A stretch of DNA of 64,000 bases, taken from positions 342,501-406,500 of the forward strand of contig JAPTMU010000110.1 in assembly GCA_028583405.1 (NCBI GenBank), in the 5' to 3' direction. The translations under genes and the position numbers were made by a program. Shown in pieces: positions 38,801-56,985 of this stretch. How positions within the stretch are numbered: position 1 is the first letter of the stretch; the number at the start of each line of letters is the position of its first letter. The notes under the pieces are model-generated. The model was not told the DNA's origin. It saw nothing but the letters and a program-made list of their open reading frames with translations, and ran no database searches. This DNA comes from Pogonophryne albipinna (Eukaryota > Chordata > Actinopteri > Perciformes > Artedidraconidae).

Positions 38801-40286
38801 ACAATGACATTATTGTTCTATTAATATAAAGGGAGGTCAGGTACTCTTTAAAACAGCTGCTAGTTATGGGTACTTTTTATTTACAGATGTGAACCCTTTG
38901 GATTCTCCACACATAGCGTTGTGTGTTCCTTCCAAACAACTCAACTTTGGTTTCATCTGTCCACAGAATATTTTGCCAGTAGTGCTGTGGAACATCCAGG
39001 TGCTCTTTTGCAAACTTCAAACGTGCAGCAATGTTTTTTCTGGACAGCAGTGGCTTCCTCCGTGGAACTCCATTCTTGTTCATGAACTCCATTTTTGTTC
39101 AGTGTTTTACGTATCGTAGATTCGTCAACAGAGATGTTAGCATGTGCCAGAGATTTCTTTAAGTCTCTAGCTGACACTCTAGGATTCTTCTTCACCTCAT
39201 TGAGCATTCTGCGCTGTGCTCTTGCAGTCATCTTTACAGGACGGCCACTCCTAGGGAGAGTAGCAACAGTGCTGAACTTTCTCCATTTATAGACAATTTG
39301 TCTTACCGTGGACTGATGAACATCAAGGCTTTTAGAGATACTTTTGTAACCCTTTCCAGCTTTATGCAAGTCAACTATTCTTAATCGTAGGTCTTCTGAG
39401 AGCTCTTTTGTGCGAGGCATGGTTCACATCTGGCAATGCTTCTTAAGAATAGCAAATTCAAAACTGGTGTGTATTTTTTATAGGGCAGGGCAGCTTTAAC
39501 CAACACCTCCAATCTCGTCTCATTGATTGGACTCCCGGTTGGCTGACTCCTGACTCCAATTAGCTCTTGAAGAAGTCTTTAGCCTAGGGGTTCACATACT
39601 TTTTCCACCCTGCACTGTGAATGTTTACATGGTGTGTTCAATAAAAACATGAAAACATATAATTGTTTCTGTGGTATTAGTTTAAGCAGACTGTGTTTGT
39701 CTATTGTTGTGACTTAGATGAAGATCAGAACACATTTTATGACCAACTTATGCAGAAATCCAGGTAATTCCAAAGGGTTCACATACTTTTTCTTGCAACT
39801 GTAAGTACATTTCAAAGCCCATACTTCTTTACTTTCAGTTGAGTAAAGAAGTTTAGTCAGTACTTCTACTTTTACCAGAGTATTTTTAAACACGAGAATC
39901 TGTACTTCTACTTGAGTAAAGGATGTGTGTACTCTCTGCCGAGGACTCACCTTGCAGGGAGTTGCTTTGCTGAGATTCAGGTACAGAGGGTCACAGCTGA
40001 GAGTGGTTTTGTTCCAGTCCACCTCGTACCGCTCACAGCTGCTCTCAGATCTGTTCCCCAGACCCTCCGTCAGCCTGCGACCCTCCGTAAAGCTCCATCC
40101 ACAGGCTTGCCTCCTCTCCACCACCGCGGGGTCTCTGCACCAGTGATCCGGGGTGAATCCCTGGAAGACGATGCCCACGTAGACCCCTGAGAGAGGCAGA
40201 GACAGTAGACAGAGCATGGCGAAGACGCGCTTCTGACAGCGGCCGAAAGTTCCAGCCTCCTCCAAGAGGTCATCAAAGGTCGCCAT
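20751..40286 (-). CDS. slc22a3-like: Organic cation transporter, SLC22A3/OCT-like, tandem copy 1
   Basis: A polyspecific organic-cation uniporter of the plasma membrane (SLC22, MFS fold). Exons in transcript order: 39951-40286, 34169-34216, 33897-34000, 28978-29132, 26266-26434, 25070-25181, 24892-24992, 22366-22580, 21873-21981, 21679-21791, 20751-20854. They total 1566 nt, 521 aa, all in frame with AG/GT junctions. Features seen: N-terminus [16 protein letters not shown]; a large glycosylatable loop (NRS, NKT, NLS) after helix 1; MFS motif ADRFGRR split over two exons; PESPRW; CDVGGI with the helix-11 Asp implicated in cation binding in OCTs; and LLPETKG. Residues resemble OCT3 ([21 protein letters not shown]) more than OCT1/2. 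It has an extra intron and a shorter tail than copy 2. Confidence 0.9.
20855..21678 (-). other. slc22a3-like: OCT copy 1 intron, no recognised elements
   Basis: Intronic DNA with no exon or transposon end that I can identify. Confidence 0.45.
21679..21791 (-). CDS. slc22a3-like: OCT copy 1 exon: helix 11 region
   Basis: It encodes [26 protein letters not shown] and LDLPLILFG. Asp of CDVGG is the conserved helix-11 acidic residue. Acceptor ggttcag, donor gtaggt. Confidence 0.9.
21873..21981 (-). CDS. slc22a3-like: OCT copy 1 exon: helices 9-10 region
   Basis: It encodes [30 protein letters not shown] and LYPTFVR. It differs from the corresponding exon of copy 2 (46483-46591) at a single base in 109. 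Confidence 0.92.
22366..22580 (-). CDS. slc22a3-like: OCT copy 1 exon: helices 7-8
   Basis: It encodes [39 protein letters not shown] and [17 protein letters not shown]. It is about 94% identical to exon 7 of copy 2. Confidence 0.92.
22739..23765 (-). mobile_element. hAT-B copy 2, nested in hAT-A copy 3
   Basis: The ends match the copy at 14371-15402. The duplication CTTCTTAC (22731-22738 and 23766-23773) is made of minisatellite-A sequence, proving insertion into the array. Confidence 0.9.
23774..24475 (-). repeat. 37-bp minisatellite A (about 19 units)
   Basis: The inverse of the plg-intron arrays, i.e. in the same sense relative to the host gene. The unit reads TACCTGTACTTTCTACTTC on the + strand. 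Confidence 0.93.
24892..24992 (-). CDS. slc22a3-like: OCT copy 1 exon: intracellular loop to helix 7
   Basis: It encodes [20 protein letters not shown], then [12 protein letters not shown]. Donor gtgagac is directly followed by the hAT-A end. Confidence 0.9.
25070..25181 (-). CDS. slc22a3-like: OCT copy 1 exon: PESPRW loop
   Basis: It encodes [20 protein letters not shown] to [14 protein letters not shown] is the family signature after helix 6. Confidence 0.9.
25771..26100. mobile_element. hAT-E, 330-bp non-autonomous element
   Basis: The ends are CAGTGCTTCTCAAA and the inverse TTTGAGAAACATTG, with a perfect duplication CTTTAAAG at 25763-25770 and 26101-26108. It contains GTGGTCC words typical of a common fish/vertebrate hAT MITE. 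Confidence 0.88.
26266..26434 (-). CDS. slc22a3-like: OCT copy 1 exon: helices 5-6
   Basis: It encodes [40 protein letters not shown] and LFISFYW. Acceptor ctgtcag, donor gtgagg. Confidence 0.92.
26462..28219 (-). mobile_element. Minisatellite-bearing element B, copy 2
   Basis: This is the most complete copy: both ends read AAGGTCACCTATTAT, a 15-bp inverted repeat. It is flanked by TTCA (26458) and TTAA (28220), compatible with a TTAA target carrying one change. It lies in the intron between helices 4 and 5 of OCT copy 1, in the same sense as the gene. Confidence 0.8.
26900..28195 (-). repeat. 37-bp minisatellite B (about 35 units)
   Basis: The + strand unit contains GAAGAGACATGAAGAAGAGG then GGACACATGTTGATGTA. 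Variants include CACGTG for CATGTG. All three - strand frames are open throughout, as an artefact of the repeat. Confidence 0.95.
28978..29132 (-). CDS. slc22a3-like: OCT copy 1 exon: helices 3-4
   Basis: It encodes [20 protein letters not shown], then [16 protein letters not shown]. It completes MFS motif A (ADR/FGRR). Acceptor ctgcag, donor gtaggg. Confidence 0.9.
29195..29440 (+). repeat. LINE 3' fragment (L2/CR1-like)
   Basis: It carries remnants of a reverse transcriptase C-terminus (AFSVAAPS..., then a Leu/Asn-rich tail) and a 3' end with CTGTAAAGCGACTTTGAGC and a TATTATTA tail. Too short and decayed for family assignment. Confidence 0.5.
29695..30121. mobile_element. hAT-D, 427-bp non-autonomous element
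   Basis: The ends are TAGTGATGGGAA and the inverse CATCACTA. A perfect duplication CTCTTTTA lies at 29687-29694 and 30122-30129. The interior has repeated GAGCCGTTCAAAAGAGCC-type words. Confidence 0.88.
30158..30751 (-). repeat. LTR (3' copy relative to - strand element)
   Basis: 594 bp, TG...CA. It contains a (GT)n stretch shorter than the one in the partner LTR, and differs otherwise by scattered single bases and a short indel. Confidence 0.88.
30752..31227 (-). pseudogene. gag-like fragment of the LTR element
   Basis: On the - strand, near 30800-30900, a frame reads [20 protein letters not shown] then [11 protein letters not shown], the pattern of the gag N-terminal domain of Metaviridae-type retrotransposons. 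Protease, RT and integrase are absent. Confidence 0.6.
31228..31822 (-). repeat. LTR (5' copy relative to - strand element)
   Basis: 595 bp; the mate of 30158-30751. Confidence 0.88.
32538..33159 (+). mobile_element. PIF/Harbinger-like non-autonomous element
   Basis: The ends AGGCGCTTTCACACC and, inverted, AGCAGCTTTCACACC enclose about 620 bp. A short frame at 32828-32980 begins [20 protein letters not shown], resembling the Myb/SANT-like partner protein of Harbinger elements but stopping after 50 codons. The 3-bp flanks are TTA and TAA. Confidence 0.6.
33160..33790 (+). repeat. LINE 3' part (L2-like)
   Basis: Decayed reverse-transcriptase C-terminus: PSRSLRS, then a region corresponding to LKTFLFxxAF. 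It is followed by AT-rich 3'UTR ending TTGACAATAAAGTTGACTTTGAC with a short tandem tail. Confidence 0.5.
33897..34000 (-). CDS. slc22a3-like: OCT copy 1 exon: helix 2
   Basis: It encodes [34 protein letters not shown](R). Acceptor ctctcag, donor gtaaac. Confidence 0.92.
34169..34216 (-). CDS. slc22a3-like: OCT copy 1 micro-exon, 16 codons
   Basis: It encodes exactly [16 protein letters not shown], phase 0 at both ends. In copy 2 the same residues are the end of exon 1, with no intron between CK and DGW. Acceptor tcttttaag, donor gtgagg. It is the product of an extra intron. Confidence 0.88.
34217..35316 (-). other. slc22a3-like: Extra intron of OCT copy 1, non-transposon part
   Basis: About 1.1 kb of plain AT-rich sequence between the micro-exon and the hAT-A insertion. 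No exon or recognised repeat end. Confidence 0.5.
35553..36194 (+). pseudogene. DIRS ORF1-like open frame
   Basis: A 213-codon frame. It has a Cys-rich motif C-x2-C ... C-x2-C and a Pro/Ser/Gly-rich C-terminal part, as in ORF1 (gag-like) proteins of fish DIRS elements. It is probably truncated; function not proven. Confidence 0.5.
37430..37960 (+). pseudogene. DIRS reverse transcriptase / RNase H fragments
   Basis: Pieces in different frames: [14 protein letters not shown] (near 37475), [20 protein letters not shown] (near 37590), and an RNase H start [20 protein letters not shown] (near 37875). The YxDD region is not seen, and frameshifts separate all pieces. Confidence 0.65.
38884..39801 (-). 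mobile_element. Tc1/mariner-like element, deleted, nested in hAT-A
   Basis: Flanked by TA (38882-38883 and 39802-39803). The right end on the - strand reads CAGTTGCAAGAAAAAGTATG; the left end has lost about 14 bp of it. The interior holds the N-terminal half of a transposase; the rest is deleted. Confidence 0.85.
38890..39420 (-). pseudogene. Tc1-like transposase, N-terminal half, frameshifted
   Basis: It starts [20 protein letters not shown] with the paired helix-turn-helix and GRPVKM hook. The first catalytic Asp is in [14 protein letters not shown] 19-bp tandem duplication (39065-39083 and 39084-39102) shifts the frame between them. The second and third catalytic acidic residues are deleted. 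Confidence 0.85.
39951..40286 (-). CDS. slc22a3-like: OCT copy 1, first coding exon
   Basis: ATG at 40286. It encodes [20 protein letters not shown], helix 1 ([20 protein letters not shown]), [12 protein letters not shown] and the extracellular loop with NRS, NKT and NLS sites, ending CK at donor gtgagt. This start aligns exactly with the start of copy 2. Confidence 0.92.
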
Positions 40287-41152
40287 AGCTGCTGTGATCC
40301 AAGTTATGATCTTAAAAAATAAGCTTAATATAGACTGCACACAAAGGATCTCTGTGCAATGCCAGAAGTCTGTTTAGCAGATTTAGACCCTACACTCCTC
40401 CTCTGCTCAAAATGAAGCTAAAGTCCAGAAAAAAGCCGGATGGATTTAGTTAATGCAGTGGAATATGGTACCGTTTAATAGAGCTAAACAGAGAACAAGT
40501 TACGCATTAAGTGATCCTGAACCGAGCCAAAACAAATTCAGTTTGTATTCTGTGAGTGTGCCTCCAGGCTTGCACAACAGATAGAAAATGTGCCTGATTA
40601 TGTCACAAGACACAGCTGTTTCTACTCTTTTTTTCTTTGGGATAATTAAGCATTCGGATAGCATTCATTTAACTCTTCAAGTTCCTGTGTGAAGCATGAT
40701 GGGGAAAAAGTTAATTTGGTTACCATTTCTCTACAAACACACTTTTGAAATAACAATCACATGGATGCATTTAATATGGTGCATTTAAACTGTTGCAGAG
40801 GACAACTAACTAACTTACTAACTAACTGACTTATGCTTATGATTATCTTAACAAGCTGTTATCAATCATGGATAACCCCAATTATATACCATTATATGTA
40901 TACAGTATATTATGAGCCTATATTCCTGCTACAGCAGTATTCTTGACCTTTTTAAAGAACATTTTAATTATCCAGAATGTTGTATATTGTATTATTGTTT
41001 ATAGTTATATTTGTTTATACTATGTTTCATTTTCATTTTAATTGTTCACTCTTTTCCACTCTTAAGTATTTGTATTTTAATGTTGAGCACACTTGTCTTG
41101 TAACAAAATAATTTTCCAATTTGGGATTAATAAAGTATATCTAGCTAAATAA
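40287..41152 (-). other. 5' flank of OCT copy 1
   Basis: Presumed promoter/5'UTR region; no convincing TATA box or CpG island was seen. Near 41100-41150 it ends in a retroposon-like tail (AATAAAGTATATCTAG) that runs straight into the tetranucleotide satellite. Confidence 0.4.
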
Positions 41153-43795
41153 CTGTTTAACTGACTGACTGACTAACTAATAAACTAACTGACTGACTAG
41201 CTAACTAATAAACTAACTGACTGACTAGCTAACTAACTGACAAAATAAATAAACTGACTTTCTGACTAATTTAATAACTGACAAACTGACAAACGTAATA
41301 ACTGACAAACTGACTGACTGACTAGCTAACTAATAAACTGACTAGCTAACTAACTGACAAAATAAATAACAAACTGACTTTCTGACTAACTGACAAACTG
41401 ACTAACTGACGAGCTAACTAACTGACTAGCTAAATGACTTTCTGACTAACTGACTAGCTAACTAACTTAATAACTGACAAACTAAATAACTGACTGACAA
41501 ACTGACTAGATAAATGACTTTCTGACTAACTGATTTACTGACAAAATAACAAACTGATTAGCTAACTAACTGAAAAACGAACTAACTAAATTACTTTCTG
41601 ACTAACTGACTAGCTAACTAACTGACAAACTGACTAGCTAACTAACTGACAAACTGACTAGCTAAATGACTTTCCGACTAACTGACTAACGGACTAACTG
41701 ACTAACTAGCTAACTAACTGACAAACTGACTAGCTAAATGACTTTCTGACTAGCTGACTAGCTAACTAACTGACTAACTTAATAACTGACAAACTAGCTA
41801 ACTAAATGACTGACAAACTGACTAGCTAAATGACTTTCTGACTAGCTAACTAACTGACTAACTTAATAACTGACAAACTAACTAACTAAATGACTGACAA
41901 ACTGACTAGCTAAATGACTTTCTGACCAACTGACTAACTGACAAACTAACAAACTGACTAGCTAACTAACTGACAAACTAACTAACTAAATGACTTTCTG
42001 ACTAGCTAACTAACTGACTAACTTAATAACTGACTAACTTAATAACTGACAAACTGACTAACTTAATAACTGACAAACTAACTGACTGACTGACTAGCTA
42101 ACTAACTGACAAAAATAAATAACAAACTGACTTTCTGAATAACTGACAAACAGACTGACTAACTGACGAGCTAACTAACTGACAAAATAACTAACTGACT
42201 AACTAGCTAACTAACTGACAAACTAACTAACTAAATGACTTTCTGACTAACTGACTAGCTAAATAACTGACAAACTGACTAGCTAAATGACTTTCTGACT
42301 AACTGACTAGTTAACTAACTGACTAACTAGCTAACTAACTGACTAGCTAAATGACTTTCTGACTAACTGACTAGCTAACTAACTGACTAACTTAATAACT
42401 GATAAACTAAATGACTGACAAACTGACTAGCTAAATGACTTTCTGACTAACTGACTAGCTAACTAACTGACTAACTTAATAACTGACAAACTAACTAACT
42501 AAATGACTGACAAACTGACTAGCTAAATGACTTTCTGACTAACTGATTTACTGACAAACTAACAAACTGACTAGCTAACTTACTAACAAACTAAATGACT
42601 TTCTGACTAACTGACTAGCTAACTAACTGACTAGCTAACTAACTGACAAACTGACTAGCCAACTAACTGACTAACTTAATAACTGACAAACTTAATAACT
42701 GACACACTAACTGACTGACTAACTAATAAACTAACTGACTGACTAGCTAACTAACTGACAAAATAAATAACAAACTGACTTTCTGACTAACTGACAAGCT
42801 AACTAACTAACTAACTAACTAACTGACTAACTAACTAGCTTACTAAATGACCTACTGACTAACTGATTTACTGACTAACTGACAACCTAACTAACTGACT
42901 AACTAGCTAACTAACTGACAAACTAACTAACTAAATGACTTTCTGACTAGCTAACTAACTGACAAACTGACTAGCTAACTAACTTAATAACTGATAAACT
43001 AACTAACTAAATGACTGACAAACTGACTAGCTAAATAACTTTCTGACTAACTGATTTACTGACTAACTGACAAACTAACAAACTGACTAGCTAACTAACT
43101 GACAAACTAACTAACTAAATGACTTTCTGACTAACTGCCTAGCTAACTAACTGACTAGCTAACTAACTGACAAACTGACAAACTAATTGACTTTCTGACT
43201 AGCTAACTAACTGACAAACTGACTAGCTAACTAACTAACAAACTGACTAGCCAACTAACTGACAAACTGACTAGCTAACTAAATGACTTTCTGACTAACT
43301 GACTAGCTAACTAACTGACAAACTGACTAGCTAACTAAATGACTTTCTGACTAACTGATTAGCTAACTAACTGACTAACTTAATAACTGACAAACTGATA
43401 AATTAACTAACTAAATGACTAACTGACTAGCTAACTAACTTAATAACTGACTAACTTAATAACTGACAAACTGACTGACTAACTAACTGACTAACTAAAT
43501 AACTTACTGATTAGCTAACTAACTGACAAACTAACTGACTGATTGGCTAGCTAGCTAACTGACTAACCAACAAACTAACTGACTCACTGATTGGCTAGCT
43601 AACTGACAAACTACTCGACTTAGTAACCAACTAACTAACCTACAAACCAACTAACTAGCTAACTGATTAATGAACTGTCTAACAAGTTGACTACTATAAC
43701 GTATTACCTAACTCACTTAAAAACTACAAACCAACCAACTAATCAAATAACTAACTTACTAACTAACCAACAAACTAAGTGACTAAACCAACCAA
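41153..43795 (+). repeat. Degenerate tetranucleotide satellite, about 2.6 kb
   Basis: Continuous 4-bp periodicity of ACTA/ACTG-type words (ACTAACTGACTAGCTAACTA). Higher-order blocks contain AATGACTTTCTGACTAACTG. It separates the two transporter genes. No coding content. Confidence 0.93.
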
Positions 43796-43929
43796 AAAAA
43801 TACATGATGTTAGTTGATGCAGCAGAAGATAGAAACTGAAAACCAAAATGCTCAATGTGAGGTCAGGGAACATGTTTAATACATGTTTTTATAAACACTT
43901 TCCGCTCATGTTATGTTAATAGAAAGCTC

Positions 43930-44155
43930 TTTGACAATTTAATAAAAATAATAATTCATGGTATTAATTACAGCATTTTTCCAAGTGCTCAAAGCACTTT
44001 ACATGACATATATTAGACATGTAATACATCAATACTGTGGGCAATACCCACAGGAGCTTTTAGGGTGAAGTGCCTTGCTCAAGGACACAACAACATGTTG
44101 ATTGAACCTGTGATCATCACACTAAACCACAGTCGCCCCTAATAATAATAATAAT
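43930..44155. repeat. Dispersed retroposon fragment
   Basis: It contains CCAAGTGCTCAAAGCACTTT and AAGTGCCTTGCTCAAGGACA, words typical of a common fish LINE/SINE end, and finishes in an AATAATAAT tail. Confidence 0.45.
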
Positions 44156-44329
44156 GATAATAATTATAATAACATGATTAACGTCTCTCTTCACACACTT
44201 CAATCCAGCGTCACTCGTCCCTGAGGCTTAAATCGTTTGTGTGTGACAATATTCAGAGGAAACTTTGACACAGCACAGTGAAATCCAAAAATCTAAGAGT
44301 ATAAAAAAAATATATTCTGTCAGTCACAG

Positions 44330-54032
<9,703 letters not shown>

Positions 54033-54605
54033 GGCTAAAGAAAGCTCTTTAAAAACAGCTAGTAATTGAAAAGACAGTGTGTGCAGCCTTGATAGTGAGC
54101 TCTGAGCATCTCTCTACTGAGGTACCGCTGACATGTCTCTGCTTTGGGTTTTTAAACAGGACAAGAAGGAGCAAAGGTCCTCAGAAAGACGTTGTTGCTT
54201 ACGGTGAAAAAGGTGGAACATTAAAGATCAGCTTTCTAAGACGTCAGAACAAGTGTGTCATTTTAATATGTAACACAGGAGTCAGAAACATACAGTAATG
54301 CACCAACAAGGGCCTCCCTGGGCTTTGTGTCTCGTGTGCAGCAAGTTAGTGCTGCTGTTAATCAGTGAACATTTAAAGATGTGTCTGTTGGGGAAGAGGA
54401 TCGGGTTCATGTCACTGTGCCCTTAGGGGGGGGGGGGGGTCTGAGGAAAGGCTACTTGTTTTACATGTTTTCTGTGGACGTCAGAGTTGTCTTTGAGTCG
54501 CTTGAGCCTTGGACGTTAAAAAGTTAATATATTGGACAATGTTCATGTCATTCAAACACATCTAATAGTCTAGCAGCAAGTCCTCAAAACAGGCTTTAGT
54601 TTTTG
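54033..54605 (-). other. 5' flank of OCT copy 2
   Basis: Presumed promoter/5'UTR. It has a short oligo-G run near 54427-54440. I see no clear core promoter element. Confidence 0.4.
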
Positions 54606-55910
54606 AGATTTGACTTGAACTCATCTTGATAAGACTTGATCTGGACATGTTGAATGAAACTAAGTTGGACTTGTATTGACATGTTTTAACTTGTTTTTGA
54701 CTTCATTTGGACTCTTGGTTGTTCTTTAGAACTAACTACCCCTGAAAAAGAGCCAAATTGGACCAGGTCGAATGGGAAAGGTGACAAAAAAGCCCATAAC
54801 TTGAGAATGACCTCTCTTTTCCTCTTCAGATTTGCTGAGGTATGAACCAGGTGGCTGTCCTACATCACCAAATAGTCAGGCAATTATTTAACTAAAGAAA
54901 TACTGAATTATAGTCCTGTAAACTTAGCTTTAGTTTAGACGGAAATTGTACTTTTGGTGATAGGAACATAGGACACAGAAAAACAGAAATCCCTAAAAAA
55001 TATACCATTACTGAATTGTCTAGGTGCTATTGAACACTAACCAGTAGTTGTATGGAAATATCTGGTACAGTTCTATTGCAAATGAGATTTCTTTCGACAT
55101 AGGCCTACCTCTTCTCTGAGACAGTCAAATTCCGAATGGGGGAGAGGTGGCACAATAGCCTATAAGTTAAGAATGCTCACTCTGAGGGTCATTATATTTG
55201 GAGAGGGAAATACCAGGTGGCTGAACTACATCACCAAATAGTCAGAATAAGAGTCACCCAATACAATAAAGTGTATTAGTTCTGAATGGCAAGCCTCTAA
55301 AACATTGGTGTAAATAGTACAGGTTGTATTGAAACTGGAACCTTAACTCAACGTACAGTATACAAATCATCAAATCATTCTGTGAGAGGTCACGTATATA
55401 GATACTAGAAACGTTAGGGGACACACTCCGTACAGGGAAGGCCAACAGAGAGGCCTGGAACTTTCCACTCTCTCCACACTTTGCATCTTTGCAAAACAAG
55501 ACTGTATGACTACATAACAAGGGTTTGGGTTCGGGCTGGGACACCATATCGCTGTCTGGAACATTGCTCTTTACACATGTTGTTGAAATGCATCCTCTAT
55601 TGGCGGCAGGTTTTCCGAGGCTGCATCTGTTGTTGATGCAACAGGTTTGTGCACATCAGTCCATTTTCCTTTTTTCCATATAGCAGAAGCCCAAATTCTC
55701 TTGCGACTGGCAAAGACTCTTCCGAGCTGGCAGAGAGTCCAAAATGGACCAGATTGTTGAGCTCGCTGAGATGGGTCTTGAGTTTGGTGAATGCTGTTGT
55801 CTTTCCTATTCTGTACAAACCACTTGTTGTGCCACAGCCAGTGAGTGCACGACATGCCGGTAGACAGTTAGACATGTGGTTGCCGCCCAGCTTCAGGACC
55901 ATCTCCAACT
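54606..55910 (-). repeat. Unclassified repeat, left arm of a large inverted pair
   Basis: Sequence from about 54606, with a denser match from 55240 to 55770, recurs inverted at 56060-56985. On the - strand (55597-55908) a fragment reads CRALTGCGTTSGLYRIGKTT, then LPVAREFGLLLYGKKENG. I know this pattern from multi-copy uncharacterised, transposon-like ORFs of fish and invertebrates. The frames are broken. Confidence 0.6.
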
Positions 55911-56059
55911 AAAAAATCTGTGTCATCAGACCTCGCAATGATGGGGAATATGACTCTGCAAGATGTATGGAGCTCTATCCTTGTGTCTGCCTCCTCCTGA
56001 TCACTCTACAGTGATGTCAAACTGCTGACTCCTGCTGTGCAGATGCTCTTCACCTCCTC

Positions 56060-56985
56060 CCCCTCAACAATCTGGCCCATTTTGGACTCTGCCAGCTCGG
56101 AAGAGTCTTTGCCAGTCGCAAGAGAATTTGTGCTTCTGCTATATGGAAAAAAGAAAAAGGAAAATGGACTGATGTGCACAAACTTGTTGCATCAACAACA
56201 GATGCAGCCTCGGAAAATCTGCCGGCAACAGATTATGCATTTCAACAACATGTTTGTTGTTTTCAACAGAGCAATGTTCCAGACAGCGATATGGTGTCCC
56301 AGCCTGAACCCAAACCCTTGTTAAGGAGTTATACAGTCTTGTATTGCAAAGATGCAAAGTATGGAGAGAGTGGAAAGTTCCAGGCCTCTCTGTTGGCCTT
56401 CCCTGTACGGAGCTCTGCACCTGCTGTGCAGAATGTCAACATGTGTCCCCTAACGTTTCTAGTATCTTTATACTTGACTTCTCACAGAATGATTTGATGA
56501 TTTGTATACTGTACGTTGAATTAAGGTTCCAGTTTCAATACAACCTGTACTATTACACACGGCATCTATTGCACGTCTGTCCGTCCTGGGAGAGGGATCC
56601 CTCCTCTGTTGCTCTCCCTGAGGTTTCTCCCATGTTTCCCTTTAAACTTTGGGTTTTCTCTGGAAGTTTTTCCTTGTACGATGTGAGGGTCTAAGGACAG
56701 AGGGCCTAAGGACAGAGGGTGTCGTATTGTCATACTGATATTCTGTACAAACTGTGAAGCCCACTGAGACAAATGTAACATTTGTGATATTGGGCTATAT
56801 AAATAAACATTGATTGATTGATTGATATTCACACCTATGTTTTAGAGGCTTGCCATTTCATTTTATTGGGTTACTCTTATTCTGACTATTTGGTGATGTA
56901 GTTCAGCCACCTGGTATTTCCCTAATTGTGTTTCATTCATGTCCAGATCAAGTCTTATCAAGATGAGTTCAAGTCAAATCTCATA
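56060..56985 (+). repeat. Unclassified repeat, right arm of the inverted pair
   Basis: The inverted mate of 54606-55770. It retains LPVAREFVLLLYGKKKKENG, FQTAIWCPS and a Cys-rich end GLPCTELCTCCAECQ in different frames. It is interrupted by a LINE/SINE tail at 56553-56826. Confidence 0.6.
56553..56826 (+). repeat. LINE 3' end with (TTGA)n tail
   Basis: It runs from about ACGGCATCTATTGCACGTCT to GGGCTATATAAATAAACATT followed by TGATTGATTGATTGA. It resembles the L2-type LINE ends frequent in fish and is inserted in the right arm of the inverted repeat. Confidence 0.65.

Larger units (their letters stand above)
35325..39938 (-). mobile_element. hAT-A copy 4, hosting DIRS-like and Tc1-like insertions
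   Basis: The ends are CAGAGGTGGGAAGTAGTGG at 35325 and, on the - strand, CAGAGAGTACACACATCC at 39938. A perfect duplication CCGAGGAC lies at 35317-35324 and 39939-39946. Only about two 37-bp units remain (38549-38615). The element starts 12 nt inside the intron donor of OCT exon 1; the TSD copy itself begins at donor position +5. Confidence 0.88.

Noticed and set aside
55571..56497. A host protein-coding gene near 55-56 kb
   Set aside because: The two sets of frames are inverted copies of one another, frameshifted, and match a repetitive ORF pattern. No introns or intact frame are seen.
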